Source of the DNA: Colletes latitarsis
Lineage: Eukaryota; Arthropoda; Insecta; Hymenoptera; Colletidae
Direction of reading: 5' to 3'
DNA: 64,000 nt
Assembly (NCBI RefSeq): GCF_051014445.1
Contig: NC_135143.1
Coordinates: 1,054,001 to 1,118,000, forward strand
Under the pieces are notes generated by a model. The model was not told the DNA's origin, ran no database searches, and saw only the letters and a list, made by a program, of their open reading frames with translations. Each line of letters opens with the position of its first letter. The stretch's first letter is position 1. This document shows, in pieces, positions 12,598-27,600 of this stretch. The position numbers were made by a program, and so were the translations under genes.

Positions 12598-15500
12598 CCT
12601 GTGTTACCGACTGAAATACTGACCGAATCCAGGTTTAATTGACTGTTACTGTGTGGTACCATATTACTACGTGACTCAAGCTCGAAAAAACCCAGGATCT
12701 GGCCAACAAGTATGCGAAGAAGGCAAAATCATGAGCCAGATGCGGGCATAAACCAGGCCTGACCCAGACCTACCCGGTTTTATCCTCTAAAATATAGATC
12801 GAAACCAGGTTTACTTGTCTGTCACGGTATGCTACCACATTACTACGTGATACACACCAGAGAAAACCAAGGATCTGGCCAACAAGAACGCGGACAAGGC
12901 AAAATCATGTGCCAGATGCGGGCATAACCCGAACCTAACCCAGACCTAACCGGTTTTATCCTGTAACATATTGATCCAAACCAGTTTTAATTGACTGTTA
13001 CAATGTGGTACCACATTCCCACGTGATTCAAACCAGAGAAAACCAAGGATCTGGCCAACAAGAATGCGGAAAACGCAAAATGATGAGCCAGATGCGGGCA
13101 TAACCCAGACCTAACTCAGACCTAACCGGTGTTACCGACTAAAATACTGACCGAATCCAGGTTTCATTGACTGTTACTGTGTGGTACCACATTACCACGT
13201 CACCCAAACTCGAAAAAACCAAGGATCTGGCCAACAAGTATGCGAAGAAGGCAAAATCATGAGACAGATGCGGGCATAAACCAGGCCTAACACAGACCTA
13301 ACCGGTTTTATCCTATAAAATATTCATCGAAACCAGGTTTAATTGACTGTTTCTATGTGGTACCACATTACTACGTGATTCAAACCCGGAAAAACCCAGG
13401 ATCTGGCCAACAAGTATGCGAAGAAGGCAAAATCATGAGCCAGATGCGGGCATAAACCAGGCCGAACCCAGGCCTAACCGGTTTTATCCTCTAAAATACT
13501 GACCGAATCCAGGTTTAATTGACTGTTACTGTGTGGTACCACATTACCACGTCACCCAAACTCGAAAAAACCAAGGATCTGGCCAACAAGAATGCGAAGA
13601 AGACAAAATCATGAGACTGATGCGGGCATAACCCAGACCTAACCGGTGTTATCCTCTAAAATATTGACCGAATCCAGGTTTAGTTGACTGTTACTGTGTG
13701 GTACCACATTCCTACGTGATTCAAACCCGAAAAAACCCAGGATCTGGCCAACAAGTATGCGAAGAAGGCAAAATCATGAGCCAGATGCGGGCATAACCCA
13801 GACCTAACACGGACCTAACCGGTGTTATCCTCTAAAATATTGATCGAAACCAGGTTTAGTTGACTGTTTCAATGAGGTACCACATTACTACGTGATTCAA
13901 ATCCGAAAAAACCCAGGATCTGGCCAACAAGTGTGCGAAGAAGGCAAAATTATGAGCCAGATGCGGGCATAACCCAGACCTAACCCAGACCTAACCGGTG
14001 TTACCGACTAAAATACTGACCGAATCCACGTTTAGTTGACTGTTACTGTGTGGTACCACATTACATACGTGACACAAGCTCGAAAAAACCCAGGATCTGG
14101 CCAACAAGTATGCGAAGAAGGCAAAATCATGAGCCAGATGCGGGCATAACCCAGACCTAACCCAGACCTAACCGGTGTTACCGACTAAAATACAGACCGA
14201 ATCCACGTTTAGTTGACTGTTACTGTGTGGTACCTCATTACTACGTGACACAAGCTCGAAAATACCCAGGATCTGGCCAACAAGTGTGCGAAGAAGGCAA
14301 AATTATGAGCCAGATGCGGGCATAACCCAGGCCTAACCCTGACCTAACCAGTTTTATCCTGTAACATATTGATCCAAACCGGGTTTAATTGACTGTTACA
14401 ATGTGGTACCACATTACTACGTGATTCAAACCCGAAAAAACCCAGGATCTGGCCAACAAGTATGCGAAGAAGGCAAAATCATGAGCCAGATGCGGGCATA
14501 ACCCAGACCTAACCCAGACCTAACCTGTGTTACCGACTGAAATACTGACCGAATCAAGGTTTAATTGACTGTTACTGTGTGGTACCATATTACTACGACA
14601 CTCAAGCTCGAAAGAACCCAGGATCTGGCCAACAAGTATGCGAAGAATGCAAAATCATGAGCCAGATGCGGGCATAACCCAGGCCTAACCCAGACCTAAC
14701 CGGTTTTATCCTCTAGAATATTGATCGAAACCAGGTTTTATTGTCTGTCGCAGTATGCTACCACATTACTACGTGATACACACCAGAGAAAACCATGGAT
14801 CTGGCCAACAAGAACGCGGAGAAGGCAAAATCATGAGCCAGATGCGGGCATAACCCGAACCTAACCCAGACCTAACCGGTTTTATCCTGTAACATATTGA
14901 TCCAAACCAGTTTTAATTGACTGTTACAATGTGGTACCACATTCCTACGTGATTCAAACCAGAGAAAACCAAGGATCTGGCCAACAAGAATGCGGAAAAG
15001 GCAAAATGATGAGCCAGATGCGGGCATAACCCAGACCTAACCCAGACCTAACCGGTGTTATCCTCTAAAGTATTGATCGAAACCAGGTTTAATTGACTGT
15101 TTCAATGAGGTACAACATTACTGCGTGACTCACGCTCGAAAAAACCCAGCATCTGGCCAACAAGTATGCGAAGAAGGGAAAATCATGAGCCAGATGCGGG
15201 CATAACCCAGACCTAACCCAGACCTAACCGGTGTTACCGACTAAAATACCGACCGAATCCACGTTTAGTTGACTGTTACTGTGTGGTACCACATTACTAC
15301 GTGACACAAGCTCGAAAAAACCCAGGATCTGGCCAACAAGTGTGCGAAGAAGGCAAAATTATGAGCCAGATGCGGGCATAACCCAGGCCTAACCCAGACC
15401 TAACCAGTTTTATCCTGTAACGTATTGATCCAAACCGGGTTTAATTGACTGTTACAATGTGGTACCACATTACTACGTGATTCAAACCCGAAAAAACCCA

Positions 15501-15734
15501 GGATCTGGCCAACAAGTATGCGAAGAAGGCAAAATCATGAGCCAGATGCGGGCATAACCCAGACCTAACCCAGACCTAACCTGTGTTACCGACTGAAATA
15601 CTGACCGAATCCAGGTTTAATTGACTGTTCCTGTGTGTTACCATATTACTACGACACTCAAGCTCGAAAAAACCCAGGATCTGGCCAACAAGTATGCGAA
15701 GAAGGCAAAATCATGAGCCAGATGCGGGCATAAC
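12598..15734. repeat. Higher-order repeat A, copy 4
   Basis: The same block as 6294-9430, separated from it by about 3.2 kb of differently arranged monomers (9431-12597). The offset of 6,304 bp is constant across the block. A private substitution (CCTAACACGG near 13806) distinguishes this copy. The right edge is approximate. Confidence 0.8.
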
Positions 15735-17738
15735 CCAGGCCTAACCCAGACCTAACCGGTTTTATCCTCTAAAATATTGATCGAAACCAGGTTTAATTGT
15801 CTGTCACAGTATGCTACCACATTACTACGTGATACACACCAGAGAGAACCGAGGATCTGGCCAACAAGAATGCGGAGAAGGCAAAATCATGAGCCAGATG
15901 CGGGCATAACCCGTACCTAACCCAGACCTAACCGGTTTTATCCTGTAACATATTGATCCAAACCAGGTCTAATTGACTGTTACAATGTTGTACCACATTC
16001 CTACGTGATTCAAACCAGAGAAAACCAAAGATCTGGCCAACAAGTATGCGAAGAAGGCAAAATCATGAGCCAGATGCGGGCATAACCCAGACCTAACCCA
16101 GACCTAACCGGTTTTATCCTGTAACATATTGATCCAAACCGGGTTTAATTGACTGTTGCAATGTTGTACCACATTCCTACGTGATTCAAACCAGAGAAAA
16201 CCAAGGATCTGGCCAACAAGTATGCGAAGAAGGCAAAATCATGAGCCAGATGCGAGCATAACCCAGACCTAACCCAGACCTAACCTGTGTTACCGATTGA
16301 AATACTGACCGAATCCAGGTTTAATTGACTGTTACTGTGTGGTACCATATTACTACGTGACTCAAGCTCGAAAAAACCCAGGATCTGGCCAACAAGAATG
16401 CGGAGAAGGCAAAATTATGAGCCAGATGCGGGCATAACCCAGGCCTAACCCAGACCTAACCAGTTTTATCCTGTAACGTATTGATCCAAACCGGGTTTAA
16501 TTGACTGTTACAATGTGGTACCACATTACTACGTGATTCAAACCCGAAAAAACCCAGGATCTGGCCAACAAGTATGCGAAGAAGGCAAAATCATGAGCCA
16601 GATGCGGGCATAACCCAGACCTAACCCAGACCTAACCTGTGTTACCGACTGAAATACTGACCGAATCCAGGTTTAATTGACTGTTCCTGTGTGTTACCAT
16701 ATTACTACGACACTCAAGCTCGAAAAAACCCAGGATCTGGCCAACAAGTATGCGAAGAAGGCAAAATCATGAGCCAGATGCGGGCATAACCCAGGCCTAA
16801 CCCAGACCTAACCGGTTTTATCCTCTAAAATATTGATCGAAACCAGGTTTAATTGTCTGTCACAGTATGCTACCACATTACTACGTGATACACACCAGAG
16901 AGAACCGAGGATCTGGCCAACAAGAATGCGGAGAAGGCAAAATCATGAGCCAGATGCGGGCATAACCCGTACCTAACCCAGACCTAACCGGTTTTATCCT
17001 GTAACATATTGATCCAAACCAGGTCTAATTGACTGTTACAATGTTGTACCACATTCCTACGTGATTCAAACCAGAGAAAACCAAAGATCTGGCCAACAAG
17101 TATGCGAAGAAGGCAAAATCATGAGCCAGATGCGGGCATAACCCAGACCTAACCCAGACCTAACCGGTTTTATCCTGTAACATATTGATCCAAACCGGGT
17201 TTAATTGACTGTTGCAATGTTGTACCACATTCCTACGTGATTCAAACCAGAGAAAACCAAGGATCTGGCCAACAAGTATGCGAAGAAGGCAAAATCATGA
17301 GCCAGATGCGAGCATAACCCAGACCTAACCCAGACCTAACCTGTGTTACCGATTGAAATACTGACCGAATCCAGGTTTAATTGACTGTTACTGTGTGGTA
17401 CCATATTACTACGTAACTCAAGCTCGAAAAAACCCAGGATCTGGCCAACAAGTATGCGAAGAATGCAAAATCATGAGCCAGATGCGGGCATAACCCAGGC
17501 CTAACCCAGACCTAACCGGTTTTATCCTCTAAAATATTGATCGAAACTAGGTTTAATTGTCTGTCACAGTATGCTACCACATTACTACGTGATACACACC
17601 AGAGAAAACCAAGGATCTGGCCAACAAGAATGCGGAGAAGGCAAAATTATGAGCCAGATGCGGGCATAACCCAGGCCTAACCCAGACCTAACCGGTTTTA
17701 TCCTGTAACATATTGATCCAAACCGGGTTTAATTGACT
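15627..17738. repeat. Local tandem duplication of six monomers
   Basis: The variant GTTCCTGTGTGTTACC occurs at 15627 and again at 16683, a step of 1,056 bp (6 x 176). The following monomers, including the rare AGAGAGAACCGAGG variant, repeat in the same order in both halves. This looks like a recent unequal exchange. The span given covers both copies and its right edge is approximate. Confidence 0.7.
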
Positions 17739-18559
17739 GTTACAATGTGGTACCACATTACTACGTGATTCAAACCCGAAAAAACCCAGGATCTGGCCAA
17801 CAAGTATGCGAAGAAGGCAAAATCATGAGCCAGATGCGGGCATAACCCAGACCTAACCCAGACCTAACCTGTCTTACCGACTGAAATACTGACCGTATCC
17901 AGGTTTAATTGACTGTTACTGTGTGGTACCATATTACTACGTGACTCAAGCTCGAAAAAACCCAGGATCTGGCCAACAAGTATGCGAAGAAGGCAACATC
18001 ATGAGCCAGATGCGGGCATTACACAGGCCTAACCCAGACCTAACCGGTGTTATCCTCTAAAATATTGATCGAAACCAGGTTTAATTGACTGTCTCAATGA
18101 GGTACCACATTACTACGTGATTCAAATCCGAAAAAACCTAGGAACTGGCCAACAAGTATGCGAAGAAGGCAAAATCTTGAGCCAGATGCGGGCATAACCC
18201 AGGCCTAACCCAGACCTAACCGGTTTTATCCTCTAAAATATTGATCGAAACCAGGTTTAATTGACTGTTTCTATATGGTACCACATTACTACGTGATTCA
18301 AACCCGAAAAAACCCAGGATCTGGCCAACAAGTATCCGAAGAAAGCAAAATCATGTGCCAGATGCGGGCATAACCCAGACCTAACCCTGACCTAACCTGT
18401 GTTACCGACTGAAATACTGACCGAATCCAGGTTTAATTGACTGTTACTGTGTGGTACCGTATTACTACGTGACTCAAGCTCGAAGAAACCCAGGATCTGG
18501 CCAACAAGTATGCGAAGAAGGCAAAATCATGAGCCAGATGCGGGCATAAACCAGGCCTG

Positions 18560-21069
18560 ACCCAGACCTAACCGGTTTTATCCTCTAAAATATTCATCGA
18601 AACCAGGTTTAATTGTCTGTCACGGTATGCTACCACATTACTACGTGATACACACCAGAGAAAACCAAGGATCTGGCCAACAAGAACGCGGAGAAGGCAA
18701 AATCATGAGCCAGATGCGGGCATAACCCGAACCTAACCCAGACCTAGCCGGTTTTATCCTGTAACATATTGATCCAAACCAGTTTTAATTGACTGTTACA
18801 ATGTGGTACCACATTCCTACGTGATTCAAACCAGAGAAAACCAAGGATCTGGCCAACAAGAATGCGGAAAACGCAAAATGATGAGCCAGATGCGGGCATA
18901 ACCCAGACCTATGTCAGACCTAACCGGTGTTACCGACTAAAATACTGACCGAATCCAGGTTTCATTGACTGTTACTGTGTGGTACCACATTACCACGTCA
19001 CCCAAACTCGAAAAAACCAAGGATCTGGCCAACAAGTCTGCGAAGAAGACAAAATCATGAGTCTGATGCGGGCATAACCCAGACCTAACCGGTGTTAACC
19101 TCTAAAATATTGACCGAATCCAGGTTTAGTTGACTGTTACTGTGTGGTACCACATTCCTACGTGATTCAAACCCGAAAAAACCCAGGATCTGGCCAACAA
19201 GTATGCGAAGAAGGCAAAATCATGAGCCAGATGCGGGCATAAACCAGGCCGAACCCAGGCCTAACCGGTTTTATCCTCTAAAATACTGACCGAATCCAGG
19301 TTTAATTGACTGTTACTGTGTGGTACCACATTACCACGTCACCCAAACTCGAAAAAACCAAGGATCTGGCCAACAAGTACGCGAAGAAGGCAAAATCATG
19401 AGACAGATGCGGGCATAAACCAGGCCTAACACAGACCTAACCGGTTTTATCCTATAAAATATTCATCGAAACCAGGTTTAATTGACTGTTTCTATGTGGT
19501 ACCAAATTACTACGTGATTCAAACCCGAAAAACCCAGGATCTGGCCAACAAGTATGCGAAGAAGGCAAAATCATGAGCCAGATGCGGGCATAAACCAGGC
19601 CGAACCCAGGCCTAACCGGTTTAATCCTCTAAAATACTGACCGAATCCAGGTTTAATTGACTGTTACTGTGTGGTACCACATTACCACGTCACCCAAACT
19701 CGAAAAAACCAAGGATCTGGCCAACAAGTATGCGAAGAAGACAAAATCATGAGTCTGATGCGGGCATAACCCAGACCTAATCGGTGTTATCCTCTAAAAT
19801 ATTGACCGAATCCAGGTTTAGTTGACTGTTACTGTGTGGTACCACATTCCTACGTGATTCAGACCCGAAAAAACCCAGGATCTGGCCAACAAGTATGCGA
19901 AGAAGGCAAAATCATGAGCCAGATGCGAGCATAACCCAGACCTAACCCGGACCTAACCGGTGTTATCCACTAAAATATTGATCGAAACCAGGTTTAGTTG
20001 ACTGTTTCAATGAGGTACCACATTACTACGTGATTCAAATCCGAAAAAACCCAGGATCTGGCCAACAAGTGTGCGAAGAAGGCAAAATTATGAGCCAGAT
20101 GCGGGCATAACCCACACCTAACCCAGACCTAACCGGTGTTACCGACTAAAATACTGACCGAATCCACGTTTAGTTGACTGTTACTGTGTGGTACCACATT
20201 ACTACGTGACACAAGCTCGAAAAAACCCAGGATCTGGCCAACAAGTATGCGAAGAAGGCAAAATCATGAGCCAGATGCGGGCATAACCCAGACCTAATCT
20301 AGACCTAACCGGTGTTACCGACTAAAATATTGACCGAATCCACGCTTAGTTGAGTGTTACTGTGTGGTACCACATTACTACGTGACACAAGCTCGAAAAA
20401 ACCCAGGATCTGGCCAACAAGTGTGCGAAGAAGGCAAAATTATGAGCCAGATGCGGGCATAACCCAGGCCTAACCCAGGCCTAACCAGTTTTATCCTGTA
20501 ACATATTGATCCAAACCGGGTTTAATTGACTGTTACAATGTGGTACCACATTACTACGTGAATCAAACCCGAAAAAACCCAGGATCTGGCCAACAAGTAT
20601 GCGAAGAAGGCAAAATCATGAGCCAGATGCGGGCATAACCCAGACCTAACCCAGACCTAACCTGTGTTACCGACTGAAATACTGACCGAATCCAGGTTTA
20701 ATTGACTGTTACTGTGTGGTACCATATTACTACGACACTCAAGCTCGAAAAAACCCAGGATCTGGCCAACAAGTATGCGAAGAATGCAAAATCATGAGCC
20801 AGATGCGGGCATAACCCAGGCCTAACCCAGACCTAACCGGTTTTTTCCTCTAGAATATTGATCGAAACCAGGTTTAATTGTCTGTCACAGTATGCTACCA
20901 CATTACTACGTGATACACACCAGAGAAAACCATGGATCTGGCCAACAAGAACGCGGAGAAGGCAAAATCATGAGCCAGATGCGGGCATAACCCGAACCTA
21001 ACCCAGACCTAACCGGTTCTATCCTGTAACATATTGATCCAAACCAGTTTTAATTGACTGTTACAATGT
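18560..21069. repeat. Long identical block, copy 1 (2,510 bp)
   Basis: Reading line by line against 61491-64000 with a fixed offset of 42,931 bp I found no mismatch or gap. Shared rare variants include GACCTAGCCGG, CCTATGTCAGACC, GGTGTTAACCTC, TACCAAATTAC, GTTATCCACT, CTAATCTAGACC, CACGCTTAGTTGAGTG and GGTTTTTTCCTC. The left end of similarity lies in the CCCAGACCTAA tract. The copy may run past 21069, because its partner is cut by the window end. Confidence 0.9.
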
Positions 21070-22314
21070 GGTACCACATTCCTACGTGATTCAAACCAGA
21101 GAAAACCAAGGATCTGGCCAACAAGAATGCGGAAAAGGCAAAATGATGAGCCAGATGCGGGCATAACCCAGACCTAACTCAGACCTAACCGGTGTTACCG
21201 ACTAAAATACTGACCGAATCCAGGTTTCATTGACCGTTACTGTGTGGTACCACATTACTACGTGATTCAAACCCGGAAAAACCCAGGATCTGGCCAACAA
21301 GAATGCGGAAAAGGCAAAATCATGAGCCAGATGCGGGCATAAACCAGACCTAACCCATACCTAACCGGTGTTATCCTCTAAAATATTGACCGAATCCAGG
21401 TTTAGCTGACTGTTACTGTGCGGTACCACATTCCTACGTGATTCAAACCCGAAAAAACCCAGGATCTGGCCAACAAGTATGCGAAGAAGGCAAAATCATG
21501 AGACAGATGCGGGCATAAACCAGGCCTTACACAGACCTAACCGGTTTTATCCTATAAAATATTCATCGAAACCAGGTTTAATTGACTGTTTCTATGTGGT
21601 ACCACATTACTACGTGATTCAAACCCGAAAAAACCCAGGATCTGGCCAACAAGTATGCGAAGAAGGCAAAATCATGAGCCAGATGCGGGCATAAACCAGG
21701 CCGAACCCAGGCCTAACCGGTTTTATCCTCTAAAACACTGACCGAATCCAGGTTTAATTGACTGTTACTGTGTGGTACCACATTAGCACGTCACCCAAAC
21801 TCGAAAAAACCAAGGATCTGGCCAACAAGTATGCGAAGAAGACAAAATCATGAGTCTGATGCGGGCATAACCCAGACCTAACCGGTGTTATCCTCTAAAA
21901 TATTGACCGAATCCAGGTTTAGTTGACTGTTACTGTGTGGTACCACATTCCTACGTGATTCAAACCCGAAAAAACCCAGGATCTGGCCAACAAGTATGCG
22001 AAGAAGGCAAAATGATGAGCCAGATGCGGGCATAACCCAGACCTAACCCTGACCTAACCGGTGTTATCCTCTAAAGTATTGATCGAAACCAGGTTTAATT
22101 GACTGTTTCAATGAGGTACAACATTACTGCGTGACTCACGCTCGAAAAAACCCAGGATCTGGCCAACAAGTATGCGAAGAAGGCAAAATCATGTGCCATA
22201 TGCGGGCATAACCCAGGCCTAACCCAGACCTAACCGGTTCAATCCTCTAAAATATTGATCGAAACCAGGTTTAATTGTCTGTTTCAGTATGCTACCACAT
22301 TACTGCGTGATACA

Positions 22315-24670
22315 AACCAGAGAAAACCAAGGATCTGGCCAACAAGAATGCGGAAAAGGCATAATAATGAGCCAGATGCGGGCATAACCCAGACCTAACT
22401 CAGACCTAACCGGTGTTACCGACTAAAATACTGACGGAATCCAGGTTTCATTGACCGTTACTGTGTGGTACCACATTCCTACGTGATTCAAACCCGAAAA
22501 AAACCCAGGATCTGGCCAACAAGTATGCGAAGAAGGCAAAATCATGAGACAGATGCGGGCATAAACCAGGCCTTACACAGACCTAACCGGTTTTATCCTA
22601 TACAATATTCATCGAAACCAGGTTTAATTGACTGTTTCTATGTGGTACCACATTACTACGTGATTCAAACCCGAAAAAACCCAGGATCTGGCCAACAAGT
22701 ATGCGAAGAAGGCAAAATCATGAGCCAGATGCGGGCATAAACCAGGCCGAACCCAGGCCTAACCGGTTTTATCCTCTAAAATACTGACCGAATCCAGGTT
22801 TAATTGACTGTTACTGTGTGGTACCACATTACCACGTCACCCAAACTCGAAAAAACCAAGGATCTGGCCAAGAAGTATGCGAAGAAGACAAAATCATGAG
22901 TCTGATGCGGGCATAACCCAGACCTAACCGGTGTTATCCTCTAAAATATTGACCGAATCCAGGTTTAGTTGACTGTTACTGTGTGGTACCACATTCCTAC
23001 GTGATTCAAACCCGAAAAAACACAGGATCTGGCCAACAAGTATGCGAAGAAGGCAAAATCATGAGCCAGATGCGGGCATAACCCAGACCTAACCCGGACC
23101 TAACCGGTGTTATCCTCTAAAATATTGATCGAAACCAGGTTTAATTGACTGTTTCAATGAGGTACCACATTACAACGTGATTCAAATCCGAAAATACCCA
23201 GGATCTGGCCAACAGGTATGCGAAGAAGGCAAAATCATGAGCCAGATGCGGGCATAACCCAGACCTAACCCAGACCTGACCGGTGTTACCGACTAAAATA
23301 CTGACCGAATCCACGTTTAGTTGACTGTTACTGTGTGGTACCACATTACTACGTGATTCAAACCCGAAAAAACCCAGGATCTGGCCAACAAGTATGCGAG
23401 GAAGGCAAAATCATGAGCCAGATGCGGGCATAACCCAGACCTAACCCAGACCTAACCGGTTTTAACCTGTAACATATTGATCCAAACCGGGTTTAATTGA
23501 CTGTTACAATGTGGTACCACATTACTACGTGATTCAAACCCGAAAAAACCCAGGATCTGGCCAACAAGTATGCGAGGAAGGCAAAATCATGAGCCAGATG
23601 CGGGCATAACCCAGACCTAACCCAGACCTAACCGGTTTTAACCTGTAACATATTGATCCAAACCGGGTTTAATTGACTGTTACAATGTGGTACCACATTA
23701 CTACGTGATTCAAACCCGAAAAAACCCAGGATCTGGCCAACAAGTATGCGAAGAAGGCAAAATCATGAGCCAGATGCGGGCATAACCCAGACCTAACCCA
23801 GACCTAACCTGTGTTACCGACTGAAATACTGACCGAATCCAGGTTTAATTGACTGTTACTGTGTGGTACAACATTACTGCGTCACCCAAACTCGAAAAAC
23901 CCCAGGATCTGGCCAACAAGTATGCGAAGAAGGCAAAATCATGTGCCAGATGCGGCCATAACCAAGACCTAACGCAGACCTAACCGGTGTTATCCTCTAA
24001 AATATTGATCGAAACCAGGTTTAGTTGACTGTCTCTATGTGGTACCACATTACTACGTGATTCAAACCCGAAAAAACCCAGGATCTGGCCAACGAGTATG
24101 CGAAGAAGGCAAAATCATGAGCCAGATGCGTGCATAAACCAGGCCGAACCCAGGCCTAACCGGTTTTATCCTCTAAAATACTGACCGAATCCAGGTTTAA
24201 TTGACTGTTACTGTGTGGTACCACATTACCACGTCACCCAAACTCGAAAAAACCAAGGATCTGGCCAACAAGTATGCGAAGAAGGCAAAATCATGAGACA
24301 GATGCGGGCATAAACCAGGCCTAACAAAGACCTAACCGGTTTTATCCTATAAAATATTCATCGAAACCAGGTTTAATTGACTGTTTCTATGTGGTACCAC
24401 ATTACTACGTGATTCAAACCCGAAAAAACCCAGGATCTGGCCAACAAGTATGCGAAGAAGGCAAAATCATGAGCCAGATGCGGGCATAAACCAGGCCGAA
24501 CCCAGGCCTAACCGGTTTTATCCTCTAAAATACTGACCGAATCCAGGTTTAATTGACTGTTACTGTGTGGTACCACATTACCACGTCACCCAAACTCGAA
24601 AAAACCAAGGATCTGGCCAACAAGTATGCGAAGAAGACAAAATCATGAGTCTGATGCGGGCATAACCCAG
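22315..24670. repeat. Duplicated block B, copy 1
   Basis: Matches about 33708-36063 at an offset of 11,393 bp, checked at 22465/33858, 23571/34964 and the rare TGCGGCCATAACCAAG at 23951/35344. One stretch inside (about 23340-23560 against 34733-34953) has different monomer variants although the total spacing is unchanged. The TGCGGCCATAACC marker also recurs at 26403 and 37798, about 2.45 kb after each copy. Edges are approximate. Confidence 0.7.
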
Positions 24671-27600
24671 ACCTAACCCAGACCTAACCTGTGTTACCGA
24701 CTGAAATACTGACCGAATCCAGGTTTAATTGACTGTTACTGTGTGGTACAACATTACTGCGTCACCCAAACTCGAAAAAACCCAGGATCTGGCCAACAAG
24801 TATGCGAAGAAGGCAAAATCATGAGCCAGATGCGGGCATAAACCAGGCCGAACCCAGGCCTAACCGGTTTTATCCTCTAAAATACTGACCGAATCCAGGT
24901 TTAATTGACTGTTACTGTGTGGTACCACATTACCACGTCACCCAAACTCGAAAAAACCAAGGATCTGGCCAACAAGTATGCGAAGAAGGCAAAATCATGA
25001 GACAGATGCGGGCATAAACCAGGCCTAACACAGACCTAACCGGTTTTATCCTATAAAATATTCATCGAAACCAGGTTTAATTGACTGTTTCTATGTGGAA
25101 CCACATTACTACGTGATTCAAACCCGAAAAACCCAGGATCTGGCCAACAAGTATGCGAAGAAGGCAAAATCATGAGCCAGACGCGGGCATAAACCAGGCC
25201 GAACCCAGGCCTAACCGGTTTTATCCTCTAAAATACTGACCGAATCCAGGTTTAATTGACTGTTACTGTGTGGTACCACATTACCACGTCACCCAAACTC
25301 GAAAAAACCAAGGATCTGGCCAACAAGTATGCGAAGAAGACAAAATCATGAGTCTGATGCGGGCATAACCCAGACCTAACCCAGACCTAACCTGTGTTAC
25401 CGACTGAAATACTGACCGAATCCAGGTTTAATTGACTGTTACTGTGTGGTACCACATTACCACGTCACCCAAACTCGAAAAAACCAAGGATCTGGCCAAC
25501 AAGTATGCGAAGAAGACAAAATCATGAGTCTGATGCGGGCATAACCCAGACCTAATCGGTGTTATCCTCTAAAATATTGACCGAATCCAGGTTTAGTTGA
25601 CTGTTACTGTGTGGTACCACATTCCTACGTGATTCAAACCCGAAAAAACACAGGATCTGGCCAACAAGTATGCGAAGAAGGCAAAATTATGAGCCAGATG
25701 CGGGCATAACCCAGACCTAACCCGGACCTAACCGGTGTTATCCTCTAAAATATTGATCGAAACCAGGTTTAATTGACTGTTTCAATGAGGTACCACATTA
25801 CAACGTGATTCAAATCCGAAAATACCCAGGATCTGGCCAACAAGTATGCGAAGAAGGCAAAATCATGAGCCAGATGCGGGCATAAACCAGACCTAACCCA
25901 GACCTAACCGGTGTTACCGACTAAAATACTGACCGAATCCACGTTTAGTTGACTGTTACTGTGTGGTACCACATTACTACGTGATTCAAACCCGAAAAAA
26001 CCCAGGATCTGGCCAACAAGTATGCGAGGAAGGCAAAATCATGAGCCAGATGCGGGCATAACCCAGACCTAACCCAGACCTAACCGGTTTTAACCTGTAA
26101 CATATTGATCCAAACCGGGTTTAATTGACTGTTACAATGTGGTACCACATTACTACGTGATTCAAACCCGAAAAAACCCAGGATCTGGCCAACAAGTATG
26201 CGATGAAGGCAAAATCATGAGCCAGATGCGGGCATAACCCAGACCTAACCCAGACCTAACCTGTGTTACCGACTGAAATACTGACCGAATCCAGGTTTAA
26301 TTGACTGTTATTGTGTGGTACAACATTACTGCGTCACCCAAACTCGAAAAAACCCAGGATCTGGCCAACAAGTATGCGAAGAAGGCAAAATCATGTGCCA
26401 GATGCGGCCATAACCAAGACCTAACGCAGACCTAACCGGTGTTATCCTCTAAAATATTGATCGAAACCAGGTTTAGTTGACTGTCTCTATGTGGTACCAC
26501 ATTACTACGTGATTCAAACCCGAAAAAACCCAGGATCTGGCCAACGAGTATGCGAAGAAGGCAAAATCATGAGCCAGATGCGGGCATAACCCAGGCCTAA
26601 CCCAGACCTAACCGGTTTTATCCTCTAAAATATTGATCGAAACCAGGTTTAATTGTCTGTCACAGTATGCTACCACATTACTACGTGATACACACCAGAG
26701 AGAACCGAGGATCTGGCCAACAAGAATGCGGAGAAGGCAAAATCATGAGCCAGATGCGGGCATAACCCGTACCTAACCCAGACCTAACCGGTTTTATCCT
26801 GTAACATATTGATCCAAACCAGGTTTAATTGACTGTTACAATGTTGTACCACATTCCTACGTGATTCAAACCAGAGAAAACCAAGGATCTGTCCAACAAG
26901 TATGCGAAGAAGGCAAAATCATGAGCCAGATGCGGGCATAACCCAGACCTAACCCAGACCTAACCGGTTTTATCCTGTAACATATTGATCCAAACCGGGT
27001 TTAATTGACTGTTACAATGTTGTACCACATTCCTACGTGATTCAAACCAGAGAAAACCAAGGATCTGGCCAACAAGTATGCGAAGAAGGCAAAATCATGA
27101 GCCAGATGCGAGCATAACCCAGACCTAACCCAGACCTAACCTGTGTTACCGATTGAAATACTGACCGAATCCAGGTTTAATTGACTGTTACCGTGTGGTA
27201 CCATATTACTACGTAACTCAAGCTCGAAAAAACCCAGGATCTGGCCAACAAGTATGCGAAGAAGGCAAAATCATGAGCCAGATGCGGGCATAACCCAGGC
27301 CTAACCCAGACCTAACCGGTTTTATCCTCTAAAATATTGATCGAAACCAGGTTTAATTGTCTGTCACAGTATGCTACCACATTACTACGAGATACACACC
27401 AGAGAAAACCAAGGATCTGGCCAACAAGAATGCGGAGAAGGCAAAATTATGAGCCAGATGCGGGCATAACCCAGGCCTAACCCAGACCTAACCGGTTTTA
27501 TCCTGTAACATATTGATCCAAACCGGGTTTAATTGACTGTTACAATGTGGTACCACATTACTACGTGATTCAAACCCGAAAAAACCCAGGATCTGGCCAA

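Noticed and set aside
22465..22740. Plus-strand open frames of 71-91 codons at 21479, 22465 and 33858
   Set aside because: They are translations of satellite monomers that happen to lack a stop after small variants in the A-tract. The copies at 22465 and 33858 lie in duplicated block B.
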